NCBI GenBank assembly: GCA_001507425.1
Contig: LMAJ01000001.1
Location: 1-64,000, forward strand
Source: Flavobacteriaceae bacterium CRH
GTDB taxonomy: Bacteria > Bacteroidota > Bacteroidia > Flavobacteriales > Flavobacteriaceae
DNA length: 64,000 nt
Direction of reading: 5' to 3'
Notes under the pieces: generated by a model
Database searches by the model: none
Told to the model about the DNA's origin: nothing
The model's input: the letters and a program-made list of their open reading frames with translations, nothing else
Shown here: piece by piece, positions 32,783-41,581 of the stretch
Position numbering within the stretch: the stretch's first letter is position 1
Layout: each line of letters begins with the position of its first letter
Made by a program: the position numbers and the translations under genes

Positions 32783-34594
32783 ATGAAAAAAATAAACCTA
32801 AAAATGACAGCTATGCTTGCTGCAGTTTTAATAATCCTTTTTTTGGGATGTAAAAAAAATGATATTCTGGCTAAAGTGGACTCAGAATATGAATATCTGC
32901 CGCAAGATGTAAAACAATCCTGTACAGTAACAGAAACTGATTTTAATTCCTGGTTTAAATCAGGAAAAGCAACTGAAAACGGACTAGTTGAACCCGCAAA
33001 CAGCGTAACATTTCCACATAATAATAATTGCGATTTCTATAAATGGTCAGAGCAAATGTTTTTATGGATTACTTCTCCTTCCTCAGGTCCTTATGGAAAT
33101 AAAGGAACTATACTAGAATCTCCTGTGTTTTATAATGTTTCGCCACCAGATCCTGTTACAGGAAAAAGAACATTGGGCGAACATAAGCCTAATACTTTGT
33201 TGAGTGCAGTGAGTAATATCAATCAAAGCGGACCTAACAGACTTCCTGTTTTAATAGATAAATCAGGAAAAATGTTTGAGATTGAAGCACAAAAAAGCGA
33301 TGAGAAAGTTAAAAATAACGCAAATAAATTAATACAGGTAGATCATGTTGTGGCAAATGCAAATGGTTTACATTCTTTTATTGATCTTAAAGGAAACGTT
33401 ATTAAAAGCCCAAAACCTGTTATTGAAAGTAAAATTAATCCATCAGAAGTTGTACAGGAATTTAAAGTTGGAAATAAATCAATTTTTCTCGATTCAAAAG
33501 GAAATGAAGTTCAGTCAGAACAAGGACAGGCAGGCTCACATGGAGCTTTGATGGGAGAAAATAAATCATTAGTGTATTACATCACGATGGTAAATGATGT
33601 ATATGCTTATTTTTTAACAGGGGTAAATGAAGGTAAATTAAATGGGAATCAATTTCCAACAACCGCAGGCGCAAGAGATAGTATTGTTGCCTATGCAAAA
33701 ACAAAAGGCTGGGCAACACCGCCGGATGCAGATGCTTTAGCAATCGAACTAAAAACATCATGGGTAGAAGCCAAAGATTTACCAAATGTTGAAAATTATA
33801 TTACCATCAAAGCTATAATTCCAACATATGACAAATCAAACCCAAATAAATGGGTAGAAAATGGCCAGACAACAACAAAACTGGCTTTGGTAGGAATGCA
33901 TATTGTAGGAAGTGTAGCAGGGCATCCTGAAATGATCTGGGCAACTTTTGAACACGAAAAAAACACGCCAAACGATGCTTATTCTTATGTTGATAAAAAT
34001 AATAAAATCAAACATATTGCTGCTGATACAGGAAAAGGATGGCTTTTTAATGCCAATGCGAATGATACGACAGGAACCCAAAATATTCAAAATATGACAG
34101 TAAGCGGAGATACGATTTTAATTAAAAATCCGGCACTGGCAAGTCCTACTGCGCGCAGAATTATGGCTTGGGGCGTTGCTTCAAATACAGTTCCGAATGG
34201 AGAAGATAAAACGCCGGCAGATTCTAACAGTGAGCTAATTTCTATAAATAATGCCGTACGAAATATGTTGGTTGGCAAAGATATTAGAAAAAATTATTTA
34301 CTAATAGGGGCAACATGGACATTTGGCGGTGCCGGACCAAATGGAAATGTATATCCGTATGGAGCAGTAAACGATTCAATCCCTGCCGGAGATGCTATAG
34401 GTACAGGGCAGCTATCCAATAGTACGATGGAAACGTATGTTCAGCCACCAACATCAGCGTCGACAGAGCAAAATGCTATTTCGTGTTTTTCTTGCCACAA
34501 TGACAATAACGGAGTAAAACCAAGCGATTTAAGCCACGTTTTTGAAGATCTTATTTCATTGCCGGCAAATAATAAAAGAAATTTAATAAAATAA
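32783..34594 (+). CDS. Large lipoprotein with C-terminal haem c motif
   Basis: A 603-residue exported protein with a lipoprotein signal (AAVLIILFLGC, Cys23). The N-terminal region reads DFYKWSEQMFLWITSP and SPVFYNVSPPDP. Residues about 150-240 contain two short repeats around FIDLKGNVI and FLDSKGNEV. The C-terminus holds one covalent haem c site, C568-FS-C571-H572. I do not recognise a named family. As a haem lipoprotein on the periplasmic face it could receive electrons or sense redox products. It follows the tyrosinase gene by 51 bases on the same strand and ends before a strong terminator. Confidence 0.7.
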   Translation: MKKINLKMTAMLAAVLIILFLGCKKNDILAKVDSEYEYLPQDVKQSCTVTETDFNSWFKSGKATENGLVEPANSVTFPHNNNCDFYKWSEQMFLWITSPSSGPYGNKGTILESPVFYNVSPPDPVTGKRTLGEHKPNTLLSAVSNINQSGPNRLPVLIDKSGKMFEIEAQKSDEKVKNNANKLIQVDHVVANANGLHSFIDLKGNVIKSPKPVIESKINPSEVVQEFKVGNKSIFLDSKGNEVQSEQGQAGSHGALMGENKSLVYYITMVNDVYAYFLTGVNEGKLNGNQFPTTAGARDSIVAYAKTKGWATPPDADALAIELKTSWVEAKDLPNVENYITIKAIIPTYDKSNPNKWVENGQTTTKLALVGMHIVGSVAGHPEMIWATFEHEKNTPNDAYSYVDKNNKIKHIAADTGKGWLFNANANDTTGTQNIQNMTVSGDTILIKNPALASPTARRIMAWGVASNTVPNGEDKTPADSNSELISINNAVRNMLVGKDIRKNYLLIGATWTFGGAGPNGNVYPYGAVNDSIPAGDAIGTGQLSNSTMETYVQPPTSASTEQNAISCFSCHNDNNGVKPSDLSHVFEDLISLPANNKRNLIK

Positions 34595-34610
34595 TTAGAT
34601 TTATTAATTC

Positions 34611-34650
34611 AAAAAAGCCAGAACTAATTTTTTTAGTTACTGGCTTTTTA
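34611..34650. terminator. Bidirectional terminator
   Basis: AAAAAGCCAG-AACTAA pairs with TTAGTTACTGGCTTTTT with one bulged base; T run on the plus strand, A run on the other side. It closes the tyrosinase operon and the convergent SanA-like gene. Confidence 0.8.
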
Positions 34651-34658
34651 ATTTGTTA

Positions 34659-35318
34659 TTATCTTTTATCGTCTTTAGAATAATTAGAAACTCCATTTAT
34701 ATCAATTTGATTTCCCAGAAAACGAGGTTCCCGATTTCTCAAAACATCAAAAAAGGATTTAAAGATTGATCCATATTCTCTAAAAGTTACATATTTATAA
34801 CCCAAATATTCTCCTTTATTGGCAGAGTATCCAACCGATTTTATTCCGAGTTTTTGTCCGATGTAAATTGCCCTGTTTAAATGATATTTTTGAGATATTA
34901 AAGTAGCTCTTTTAATTTTGAAAATATGTTTAGCGCGATACATTGTCGAGTAAGTATCGAAACCCGCATAATCAATAAAAATTTTTGTAGTGTCAACTCC
35001 ATGGTTGAAACAATATTTTTTCATTACCGTTAATTCATCATATTCATCACGGCCATTATCTCCCGAAAGAAGGATTTTATTGATTCGGTTTGCTTTGTAT
35101 AATAAAATACCGGCGTCAAGACGATCCTTTAAATATTTACTGGGTTGATCACCATTAATTCCAGCTCCAAAAATAATCCCAACATCATTTTTAGGAAATT
35201 TTTTCAACGAATTATAGATATGTGTTTTGGTTTTAGACTTTACATACCAATTTACAGAAACAACTGCAACCAATCCGATAATGACGAGGCAAACGAAGAT
35301 TTTGAAATATTTTTTCAC
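34659..35318 (-). CDS. SanA/YdcF-family membrane-anchored protein
   Basis: A 219-residue protein with one N-terminal membrane helix (FVCLVIIGLVAVVSVNW) and a DUF218 domain. DVGIIFGAGINGDQPSKYLKDRLDAG and LLSGDNGRDEYDELTVMKKY are the classical SanA motifs, followed by AGFDTYSTMYRAKHIF and ISQKYHLNRA. SanA is linked to envelope integrity and vancomycin exclusion at high temperature in enterobacteria; the reaction is unknown. Monocistronic, convergent with the haem lipoprotein gene. Confidence 0.9.
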   Translation of the reverse strand: MKKYFKIFVCLVIIGLVAVVSVNWYVKSKTKTHIYNSLKKFPKNDVGIIFGAGINGDQPSKYLKDRLDAGILLYKANRINKILLSGDNGRDEYDELTVMKKYCFNHGVDTTKIFIDYAGFDTYSTMYRAKHIFKIKRATLISQKYHLNRAIYIGQKLGIKSVGYSANKGEYLGYKYVTFREYGSIFKSFFDVLRNREPRFLGNQIDINGVSNYSKDDKR

Positions 35319-35395
35319 TTTATTTATTTGTAAGATTAATATTTAAAAAACGGCAAAGATAGATGAAAATATATGTATCAACTTAATCAAATGTA

Positions 35396-35427
35396 AATAA
35401 AAAACCGAAGTATTTCTACCTCGGTTT
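35396..35427 (-). terminator. Terminator of the M3 peptidase gene
   Basis: An 11-bp stem with one mismatch (AAACCGAAGTA near 35402-35412 with 35417-35427), T-rich on the minus strand, 44 bases after the stop. Confidence 0.7.
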
Positions 35428-35470
35428 CTAATTATCTAATATTCTAAGAAGTCCAAAAATCTAAGAAAGT

Positions 35471-37498
35471 CTATAATAATCCTGCTCTTTTCAATAAAGC
35501 TTCAGGCTTAGGCTCCTGACCTCTAAAACGTTTGTACAAAATCATCGGATGCTCTGTTCCTCCTTTAGAAAGTACATTTTCTTTGAATTTTGTTGCTACT
35601 TCTGTATTGAAAATTCCTTTTTCCTGAAAATATTCAAAAGCATCGGCATCCAAAACTTCAGCCCATTTATAACTGTAATACCCGGAAGAATAACCACCCT
35701 GAAAAATATGCGAAAAAGCCGTACTCATCGCATTTTCTTTAACATCCGGATACAATTGCGTGTTAGCGAATTGTTCGGTTTCAAAAGTTTTTAAATCTGT
35801 AATAGCAGTCGGATCTTGCCCGTGCCAAGCCATATCTAATAATCCAAAACTTAACTGGCGCAACGTTGCCAAGCCTTCCTGAAAACTCGCACTTTCTTTA
35901 ATTTTCTGAACATATTCAATCGGAATAATTTCTCCCGTTTCGTAATGATTCGCAAACAAAGCCAAAGCTTCAGGTTCGTAACACCAATTTTCCATAATCT
36001 GACTTGGTAATTCTACAAAATCCCAAAAAACAGAAGTTCCCGATAAACTCGGATACGCTGTGTTTGCTAACATTCCGTGTAAACCGTGACCAAATTCATG
36101 AAACAATGTCGTTACTTCATTAAAAGTCAATAACGAAGGTTTTGTTTCTGTAGGTTTAGTAAAGTTACAAACGTTCGAAATATGCGGTCTTTCGTTTACG
36201 CCATCCTTTATAGATTGTGATTTGAATGATGTCATCCAGGCACCGTTTCTTTTTCCTTTTCTTGGGAAGAAATCAGCATAGAAAATGGAAACTAAATTAT
36301 TCTCAGCATCAGTAACTTCATAAGTGGTAACTTCTTCGTGGTATTTATCGATGTCAAAAACTTCCGTAAACGTTAATCCGTATAATTTTTTAGCAACCGT
36401 AAAAGCACCATCTAAAACTTTTTCTAATTGAAAATAAGGTTTCAATTTTTCATCGTCTAAATTAAAAAGCTGTTGTTTTAATTTTTCAGAATAATAAGCG
36501 CCGTCCCATTTTTCTAATTGTTCAATTCCGTCCAGTTCTTTGGCGAAAGCCGTTAATTCAACAAATTCTTTTTGGGCTGCAGGTTTTGCTTTTGCTAATA
36601 AATCATTTAAGAAAGTGAAAACTTTTTCGGGACTTTGCGCCATTCTTTCTTCCAGAACAAAATGCGCATGCGTTTTATAACCTAATAAATTAGCTCTTTT
36701 AAAACGTAATTTGGCAATTTTCAATACATTTTGCTGATTGTCGAATTCGTTATTCTGAAATGCTTTTGCTCCAAAAGCAATCGCCATTTTTTTACGCAAT
36801 TCACGATTGTCCGCATAAGTCAAAAACGGAACATAACTTGGATGATCTAAAGTAAAAATCCAGCCTTCTTTTTCCTTTTCTTTTGCCAATAATCTAGCCG
36901 CTTCAATTGTTCCTTCCGGTAATCCGGCTAAATAGTTGTAATCCGTTAAATGCAACTCGAAAGCATTGGTTTCTGCCAAAACATTTTCACCAAACTGCAA
37001 ACTCAACTTCGATAATTCTTTATCGATTTCTCTTAATTGATCTTTTTTATCTTCCGGCAAATTAGCTCCGTTTCTGGAAAAGCTTTTGTATTTTTTGTCT
37101 AAAAGTGTCGTTTGTTCCGGAGTTAAATTCAGACTTTCTTTTTGGTCGTAAACGGTTTTTATTTTAGCAAATAAAGCAGCGTTTAATGTAATATCATTTC
37201 CAAATTCTGAAAGTAAAGGCGAAACTTCCTGTGCAATTTTCTGCATTTCGTCACTCGTTTCTGCCGAATTTAAATTGAAGAAAACACTAGAAAGACGATC
37301 CAGAATATCACCAGAAAAATCCATGGCCACAACCGTATTTTCAAAAGTTGGAGCTTCGGGATTGTTTACAATTGCATCGATTTCGGCTTTAGCCAAAACA
37401 ATTCCTTCCTGAAAAGCGGGAAAATAATCTTCGATTTTAATTTGCGAAAAAGGTGCTGTATTATGTTTTGTTATAAATTTTGAAAGTAAAACGTTCAT
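35471..37498 (-). CDS. M3 family metallopeptidase (Dcp/oligopeptidase A type)
   Basis: A 675-residue zinc peptidase without signal peptide. The active-site HEFGH is in TLFHEFGHGLHGML at about residue 467, with the third ligand Glu in VFWDFVELPSQIMENW about 30 residues on. The IFYADFFPRKGKRNGAWM and AFSHIFQGGYSSGYYSYKWAEVL stretches are typical of peptidyl-dipeptidase Dcp and oligopeptidase A. It trims short cytoplasmic peptides. Single gene; 152 bases before the SanA-like gene. Confidence 0.93.
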   Translation of the reverse strand: MNVLLSKFITKHNTAPFSQIKIEDYFPAFQEGIVLAKAEIDAIVNNPEAPTFENTVVAMDFSGDILDRLSSVFFNLNSAETSDEMQKIAQEVSPLLSEFGNDITLNAALFAKIKTVYDQKESLNLTPEQTTLLDKKYKSFSRNGANLPEDKKDQLREIDKELSKLSLQFGENVLAETNAFELHLTDYNYLAGLPEGTIEAARLLAKEKEKEGWIFTLDHPSYVPFLTYADNRELRKKMAIAFGAKAFQNNEFDNQQNVLKIAKLRFKRANLLGYKTHAHFVLEERMAQSPEKVFTFLNDLLAKAKPAAQKEFVELTAFAKELDGIEQLEKWDGAYYSEKLKQQLFNLDDEKLKPYFQLEKVLDGAFTVAKKLYGLTFTEVFDIDKYHEEVTTYEVTDAENNLVSIFYADFFPRKGKRNGAWMTSFKSQSIKDGVNERPHISNVCNFTKPTETKPSLLTFNEVTTLFHEFGHGLHGMLANTAYPSLSGTSVFWDFVELPSQIMENWCYEPEALALFANHYETGEIIPIEYVQKIKESASFQEGLATLRQLSFGLLDMAWHGQDPTAITDLKTFETEQFANTQLYPDVKENAMSTAFSHIFQGGYSSGYYSYKWAEVLDADAFEYFQEKGIFNTEVATKFKENVLSKGGTEHPMILYKRFRGQEPKPEALLKRAGLL

Positions 37499-37727
37499 AT
37501 GATATAATTATTTTTATTAATTGAAGTCTGATTTTTTGAATTCCAAAGATAGCAATTTATGAAAATCCAGAGACTTAAGCAAGATTGATTCTCACTATAA
37601 AAGCATAACTGAATTGTGTTATAGATATGTTATTTATTGTGACAACGGTTTTAAAAGCCTTAAATTGTAAAAAAAAGATTAGAATTATAAATTGCTAATC
37701 GTAAAATAATTGTAAAAATAAAAAAGG

Positions 37728-38396
37728 ATGAATTATCAAATTATAATAAAGAGAATTGATACGGTTAATGAAGTAGAAGGGTATTGGTCTGATGAAGATT
37801 TTGTTCAGTTATTAGAAAAATTCAACTATCCGGATGGTGCAACGGCGGATAAAAATAGTTTGCCGGAATTATTAGAAATGGCTATTTCCGATTACGAACC
37901 TAATGAAGCGGCCGAAATAGTACTGAAATATAAATTTCCTGATAGATTAAGCGACGGGCAAATAGAACAAGTAGCGCACAATATGTTAATTGATAAAGTG
38001 TGTGAGGAATATCCGGAAATTGATATGCAAGGCACTTTGTTTCATATTAATCAATTGCTTTTTAAAGCTTACAATGGAAAATTTCCAAATGCAAAAGCAT
38101 CTGTTGTTCATTTTTCAATGACACCAACAGATGGTGAACCACAAAAGCTAACAGCCGAAAACGTGCTGAAATTATTGAATAACGGTTTGTCTGACAGAAA
38201 TCTTATTAAAAGATTATTTGAAAATCAAATCTCGCAAAATATTCCATTTCCCGAAGCGGAAGGCATTGTTTGGGAATTGACAACAAAAGATGATATAAAT
38301 TACAATCTGGTTACTTCAGAAAACTGGATAAATAAAGAAGATATAACGGAATATGAATTTGAATCTGTTCTGGAGCAAATTGAAGATGAGGCTTAA
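37728..38396 (+). CDS. Conserved hypothetical protein
   Basis: A 222-residue acidic protein without signal peptide or membrane segments; I do not recognise a domain. It has an N-terminal strand-like YQIIIKRIDTV, an acidic helix-rich middle (EAAEIVLKYKFPDRLS), DKVCEEYPEIDMQGTLFHINQLLFKAYNGKFP, and a C-terminal acidic helix (YEFESVLEQIEDEA). The 230-bp upstream gap is AT-rich without a clear promoter. Single gene with terminator. Confidence 0.65.
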   Translation: MNYQIIIKRIDTVNEVEGYWSDEDFVQLLEKFNYPDGATADKNSLPELLEMAISDYEPNEAAEIVLKYKFPDRLSDGQIEQVAHNMLIDKVCEEYPEIDMQGTLFHINQLLFKAYNGKFPNAKASVVHFSMTPTDGEPQKLTAENVLKLLNNGLSDRNLIKRLFENQISQNIPFPEAEGIVWELTTKDDINYNLVTSENWINKEDITEYEFESVLEQIEDEA

Positions 38397-38423
38397 TTAC
38401 AAAAGCGATCATATTTTAAACAA

Positions 38424-38455
38424 GAAAGGCTTCGCGTAATGTGAAGCCTTTCTCT
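38424..38455 (+). terminator. Terminator after the hypothetical gene
   Basis: A 10-bp perfect stem GAAAGGCTTC (38424-38433) with 38442-38451, then TCTTT. Confidence 0.8.
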
Positions 38456-38469
38456 TTGTATTTTTTTTG

Positions 38470-38580
38470 TTTCACAGAGACTCGCTAAGAAAGTACACAG
38501 AGATTCACAAAGTTTTTCTTCAATATAAATTAAAAAATCTTAGTGAATCTCTGCGGATTTCTCTGTGTTCCTCTGTGAAA
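38470..38580. repeat. REP-like imperfect palindrome (CACAGAG family)
   Basis: Left TTTCACAGAG, ACACAGAG and AGATTCACAAAG units are mirrored on the right by CTTAGTGAATCTCTG, CTCTGTGT and CTCTGTGAAA. It fills the gap between the hypothetical gene and purE, just after a terminator. Built like 6076-6184 but of different sequence. Confidence 0.7.
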
Positions 38581-38585
38581 TAATG

Positions 38586-39071
38586 TTATTTATTTAAACC
38601 TTCAGCCGCTTTGTTAACCGCAGCTTTCAATTCTTCTTTATAAGCAATAATAGTTTCAAGTACTTTTTTATCATGACTTCCAATGATTTGTGCGGCTAAA
38701 ATTCCGGCATTTTTTGCTCCGTTTAGCGCCACAGTTGCAACAGGAACTCCGCCCGGCATTTGCAAAATCGATAAAACCGAATCCCAGCCGTCAATAGAAT
38801 TACTTGATTTTACAGGAACTCCAATTACAGGAAGTGGCGACATCGAAGCAACCATTCCAGGTAAATGTGCAGCGCCTCCGGCTCCGGCAATAATTACCGA
38901 AATGCCACGCGTATGTGCATTTTTACTAAAGTCAAATAATTTTTCCGGCGTTCTGTGTGCCGAAACGATATCTACTTCAACTTCAATATTAAATTGTTTT
39001 AATATGTCGATGGCATCCTGCATGACCGGCATGTCTGAGATGCTTCCCATTATAATGGCTACTTTGCTCAT
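38586..39071 (-). CDS. purE: 5-(carboxyamino)imidazole ribonucleotide mutase
   Basis: A 161-residue class I PurE converting N5-CAIR to CAIR in purine biosynthesis. VAIIMGSISDMPVM at the N-terminus, SAHRTPEKLFDF (the catalytic His region), and GAGGAAHLPGMVAS are the family signatures, followed by LSILQMPGGVPVATVA. Cytoplasmic homo-octamer in known cases. It follows purK after 70 bases that contain a triple TTTCAGG repeat. Confidence 0.96.
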   Translation of the reverse strand: MSKVAIIMGSISDMPVMQDAIDILKQFNIEVEVDIVSAHRTPEKLFDFSKNAHTRGISVIIAGAGGAAHLPGMVASMSPLPVIGVPVKSSNSIDGWDSVLSILQMPGGVPVATVALNGAKNAGILAAQIIGSHDKKVLETIIAYKEELKAAVNKAAEGLNK

Positions 39072-39086
39072 TTGTTTTTTGTTTTA

Positions 39087-39117
39087 TTTGTTTCAGGTTT
39101 CAGGTTTCAGGTTTTGT
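39087..39117. repeat. Tandem TTTCAGG repeat between purK and purE
   Basis: Three tandem seven-base copies (GTTTCAGG TTTCAGG TTTCAGG, 39090-39114), the same motif as the AACCTGAAAC palindromes at 17598 and 50360 but here in one direction only. Confidence 0.6.
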
Positions 39118-39141
39118 TGCTACTTAAAACGGGACTAATTA

Positions 39142-40296
39142 CTAAGCACTAATCACCTTAATAGTATTTTTAACCTGCTCCGCAATTTTTCTTGCTTCGG
39201 TCATGTCTTCATTTACGATGGTAACGTGACCCATTTTTCTAAACGGGCGCGTTTGTTTTTTACCGTAAATGTGAGGAGTAACGCCATTCCATCCTAAAAT
39301 CGTTTCTATGTTTTCATAAACAACATCTCCGGAGAAACCTTCTGCACCAACTAAATTTACCATAACTCCGGCAACTTTACTGTCAGTATTTCCTAACGGA
39401 AGATCCAGAATGGCACGTAAATGATTTTCGAATTGTGATGTGTAACTTGCTTCAATAGAATAATGACCTGAATTGTGTGGGCGAGGGGCAACTTCGTTTA
39501 CAAGGATTTCATCGTCGTTGGTTTGAAACATTTCAACCGCTAAAAGTCCAACATGATTGAATTTTTCTGAAACATTCAAAGCAATTGCTCTGGCTTTCTC
39601 GGCAATTTTCTCGTCGATTCGGGCAGGGCAAATTACATATTCTACCTGATTGGCTTCCGGATGAAACTCCATTTCGACAACCGGATAGGTTTTAATTTCT
39701 CCCGATGGATTTCTTACCACAATCACCGCCAATTCATTTTTGAACGGAACCATGGTTTCTGCAATACATTCTACATTTGGTAAATCATCCAAATCAGAAA
39801 TCTGACGGATCACTTTTACGCCATTTCCATCGTAACCAAATTCAGTACATTTCCATACAAACGGAATCGTGATTTCATTATTTCCAACTGATTTTTGCAA
39901 ATGTAAGGGACTTTCAAATCTTAAATATGCAGCGGTTGGAATATTACTTTCGGTGTAAAAATCTTTTTGAACACCTTTATTCTGAATTCCTTTTAAGGTT
40001 TTTGGAGACGGATAAACTTTTAGGCCTTCATTTTCTAGTTGTGTTAAAGCTTCAAGATTAACCAATTCAATCTCAAAAGTTAAAACATCAACCTGTTTTC
40101 CAAAATTGTAAACCGTTTCATAATCCATCAAATCGCCTTTGAAGAATTTATTGCACGCAATTTTACTCGGAGCTTCGTCACTCGGGTCTAAAACGTAAGT
40201 TTGTATATCAAATTTTCTAGTGTCAAACAACAGCATTTTACCTAATTGTCCGCCGCCTAATATTCCTAATTTAAAATCAGAAGAAAAATAATTCAT
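39142..40296 (-). CDS. purK: 5-(carboxyamino)imidazole ribonucleotide synthase
   Basis: A 384-residue ATP-grasp enzyme adding bicarbonate to AIR. LGILGGGQLGKMLLF at the N-terminus is the family start, then YDGNGVKVI, ECIAETMVPFKNELAVIVVR and the metal-binding region ILVNEVAPRPHNSGHYSIEA. It forms an operon with purE and starts right behind a consensus promoter. Confidence 0.96.
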   Translation of the reverse strand: MNYFSSDFKLGILGGGQLGKMLLFDTRKFDIQTYVLDPSDEAPSKIACNKFFKGDLMDYETVYNFGKQVDVLTFEIELVNLEALTQLENEGLKVYPSPKTLKGIQNKGVQKDFYTESNIPTAAYLRFESPLHLQKSVGNNEITIPFVWKCTEFGYDGNGVKVIRQISDLDDLPNVECIAETMVPFKNELAVIVVRNPSGEIKTYPVVEMEFHPEANQVEYVICPARIDEKIAEKARAIALNVSEKFNHVGLLAVEMFQTNDDEILVNEVAPRPHNSGHYSIEASYTSQFENHLRAILDLPLGNTDSKVAGVMVNLVGAEGFSGDVVYENIETILGWNGVTPHIYGKKQTRPFRKMGHVTIVNEDMTEARKIAEQVKNTIKVISA

Positions 40297-40312
40297 TGTA
40301 GTTGTGTTTCTG

Positions 40313-40342
40313 CAAAGATAATTGATAAAATAGAAATGCCAA
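40313..40342 (-). promoter_or_regulatory. Promoter of purK-purE
   Basis: Minus strand TTG (40340-40342), 19 bases, TATCTTTG (40313-40320): exact Bacteroidota consensus. Start of transcription near 40308, leader about 12 nt. Confidence 0.8.
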
Positions 40343-40505
40343 TTTATTGTGTGTTGAATTGCTGTTTTTTCAAAATTTTAAAGAGAAAAAACTAATTGTT
40401 TAAAAGTGTAATTATTTTTGAATATCTGACTTGTAATTTTGGTTTTTTTTGCCTAATTTAATACGTTTGATAATCATTTTCAACCACGACAGTTTAATAA
40501 AAGAA

Positions 40506-41564
40506 ATGACCACAAACAATTGGACACAACATATTGAGAAGTTTCTTTTTCTCTTAAAAGATGGGTTTTTCGAATTACCTTATTTATCTAATTCTCCTCA
40601 GGTAATGCTGGATGGACTTATTAAGCTGCCTAATATTAAACATAATCCGTTGCAACAACTAATCATTTCAGATAATGCGCTCTGGAAAGGCACAATGCGT
40701 TACCGAACGATTGAAGATGGTTTTTGGATTCTGGAAACAAATCTGGAATTGAACGAAAATATAGTAGCAAAAGCAAATTATACGCAAAACCATGTTAAGG
40801 ATTATTATATTTTATCTTTTTCTGTTTTTGAATATCGATTTCCGGTTAAAGGTTCAGAAGATATTGTTTTATTGAGCACTTGTTGGACATTTTATAAGCC
40901 TGATACAGAAACTGCAACGTATTTTTATAAAGGGACCAAAGGCAGGTTTTTTAATATTGCCATGAATAAGGAATGGGTCGATAAGAATCTTAAATCCGGT
41001 AAATTTTGTAAAAAAGGTATTCTTGAACGTTTTTTTAATTCGCAAAAAGGATTTTATACCTGGCTTGACATTGCTCCGAAAGCACATATTGTATCCAAAA
41101 AAATATCGAAAATTCTGGAGTCAGAAAATAAAAATCAGTTGAATAATGCCGAATTAAGAAAAAGCACAATGAAACTGATTACGGAGTTTTTTAACAATGC
41201 TTTTGAAGACAGCCGTATTGAAGATAATATTTCATTAAGTAATTTAGACTATTATAATGTGGCAAAAGCCGAGAAAATGATTTTGCATAACTTGCAATCG
41301 GCTTTTTTAGGAATAGAGCAAATTGCATCTCAGGTTAATACATCTCCAACAAAATTAAAAAACAATTTCAAAACCGTATTCGGGTTTTCGATGTTGCAAT
41401 ATCATAAAGAAAAAAACATGCTTTTGGCCAAACAGCTTCTTGTAAAATCAGAAATTGAAATTAAGATTATTGCAATGATAACAGGTTTTGAAAGTGCCAG
41501 TAAGTTTACTGCGGCATTTAAAAAACGTTTTGGAGAATTACCATCTATCTTTAGAGAAAATTAA
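40506..41564 (+). CDS. AraC-type regulator, tandem paralogue 1
   Basis: About 352 residues, start chosen at the ATG of MTTNNWTQHIEKF (the frame opens 19 codons earlier only through a TTG). A large N-terminal domain of unknown type (FELPYLSNSPQVMLDGLI ... TMRYRTIEDGFWILETNLEL) is followed by a C-terminal AraC DNA-binding domain with two helix-turn-helix units: LQSAFLGIEQIASQVNTSPTKLKNNFK and IIAMITGFESASKFTAAFKKRFGELPS. The 41582 product has the same architecture and many identical stretches. No transmembrane segments. Confidence 0.85.
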   Translation: MTTNNWTQHIEKFLFLLKDGFFELPYLSNSPQVMLDGLIKLPNIKHNPLQQLIISDNALWKGTMRYRTIEDGFWILETNLELNENIVAKANYTQNHVKDYYILSFSVFEYRFPVKGSEDIVLLSTCWTFYKPDTETATYFYKGTKGRFFNIAMNKEWVDKNLKSGKFCKKGILERFFNSQKGFYTWLDIAPKAHIVSKKISKILESENKNQLNNAELRKSTMKLITEFFNNAFEDSRIEDNISLSNLDYYNVAKAEKMILHNLQSAFLGIEQIASQVNTSPTKLKNNFKTVFGFSMLQYHKEKNMLLAKQLLVKSEIEIKIIAMITGFESASKFTAAFKKRFGELPSIFREN

Positions 41565-41581
41565 ATTTTGAATTTGATGAT

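Noticed and set aside
38683..39138. 151-codon frame opposite purE
   Set aside because: Antisense to a highly conserved enzyme; no start context or motif of its own.
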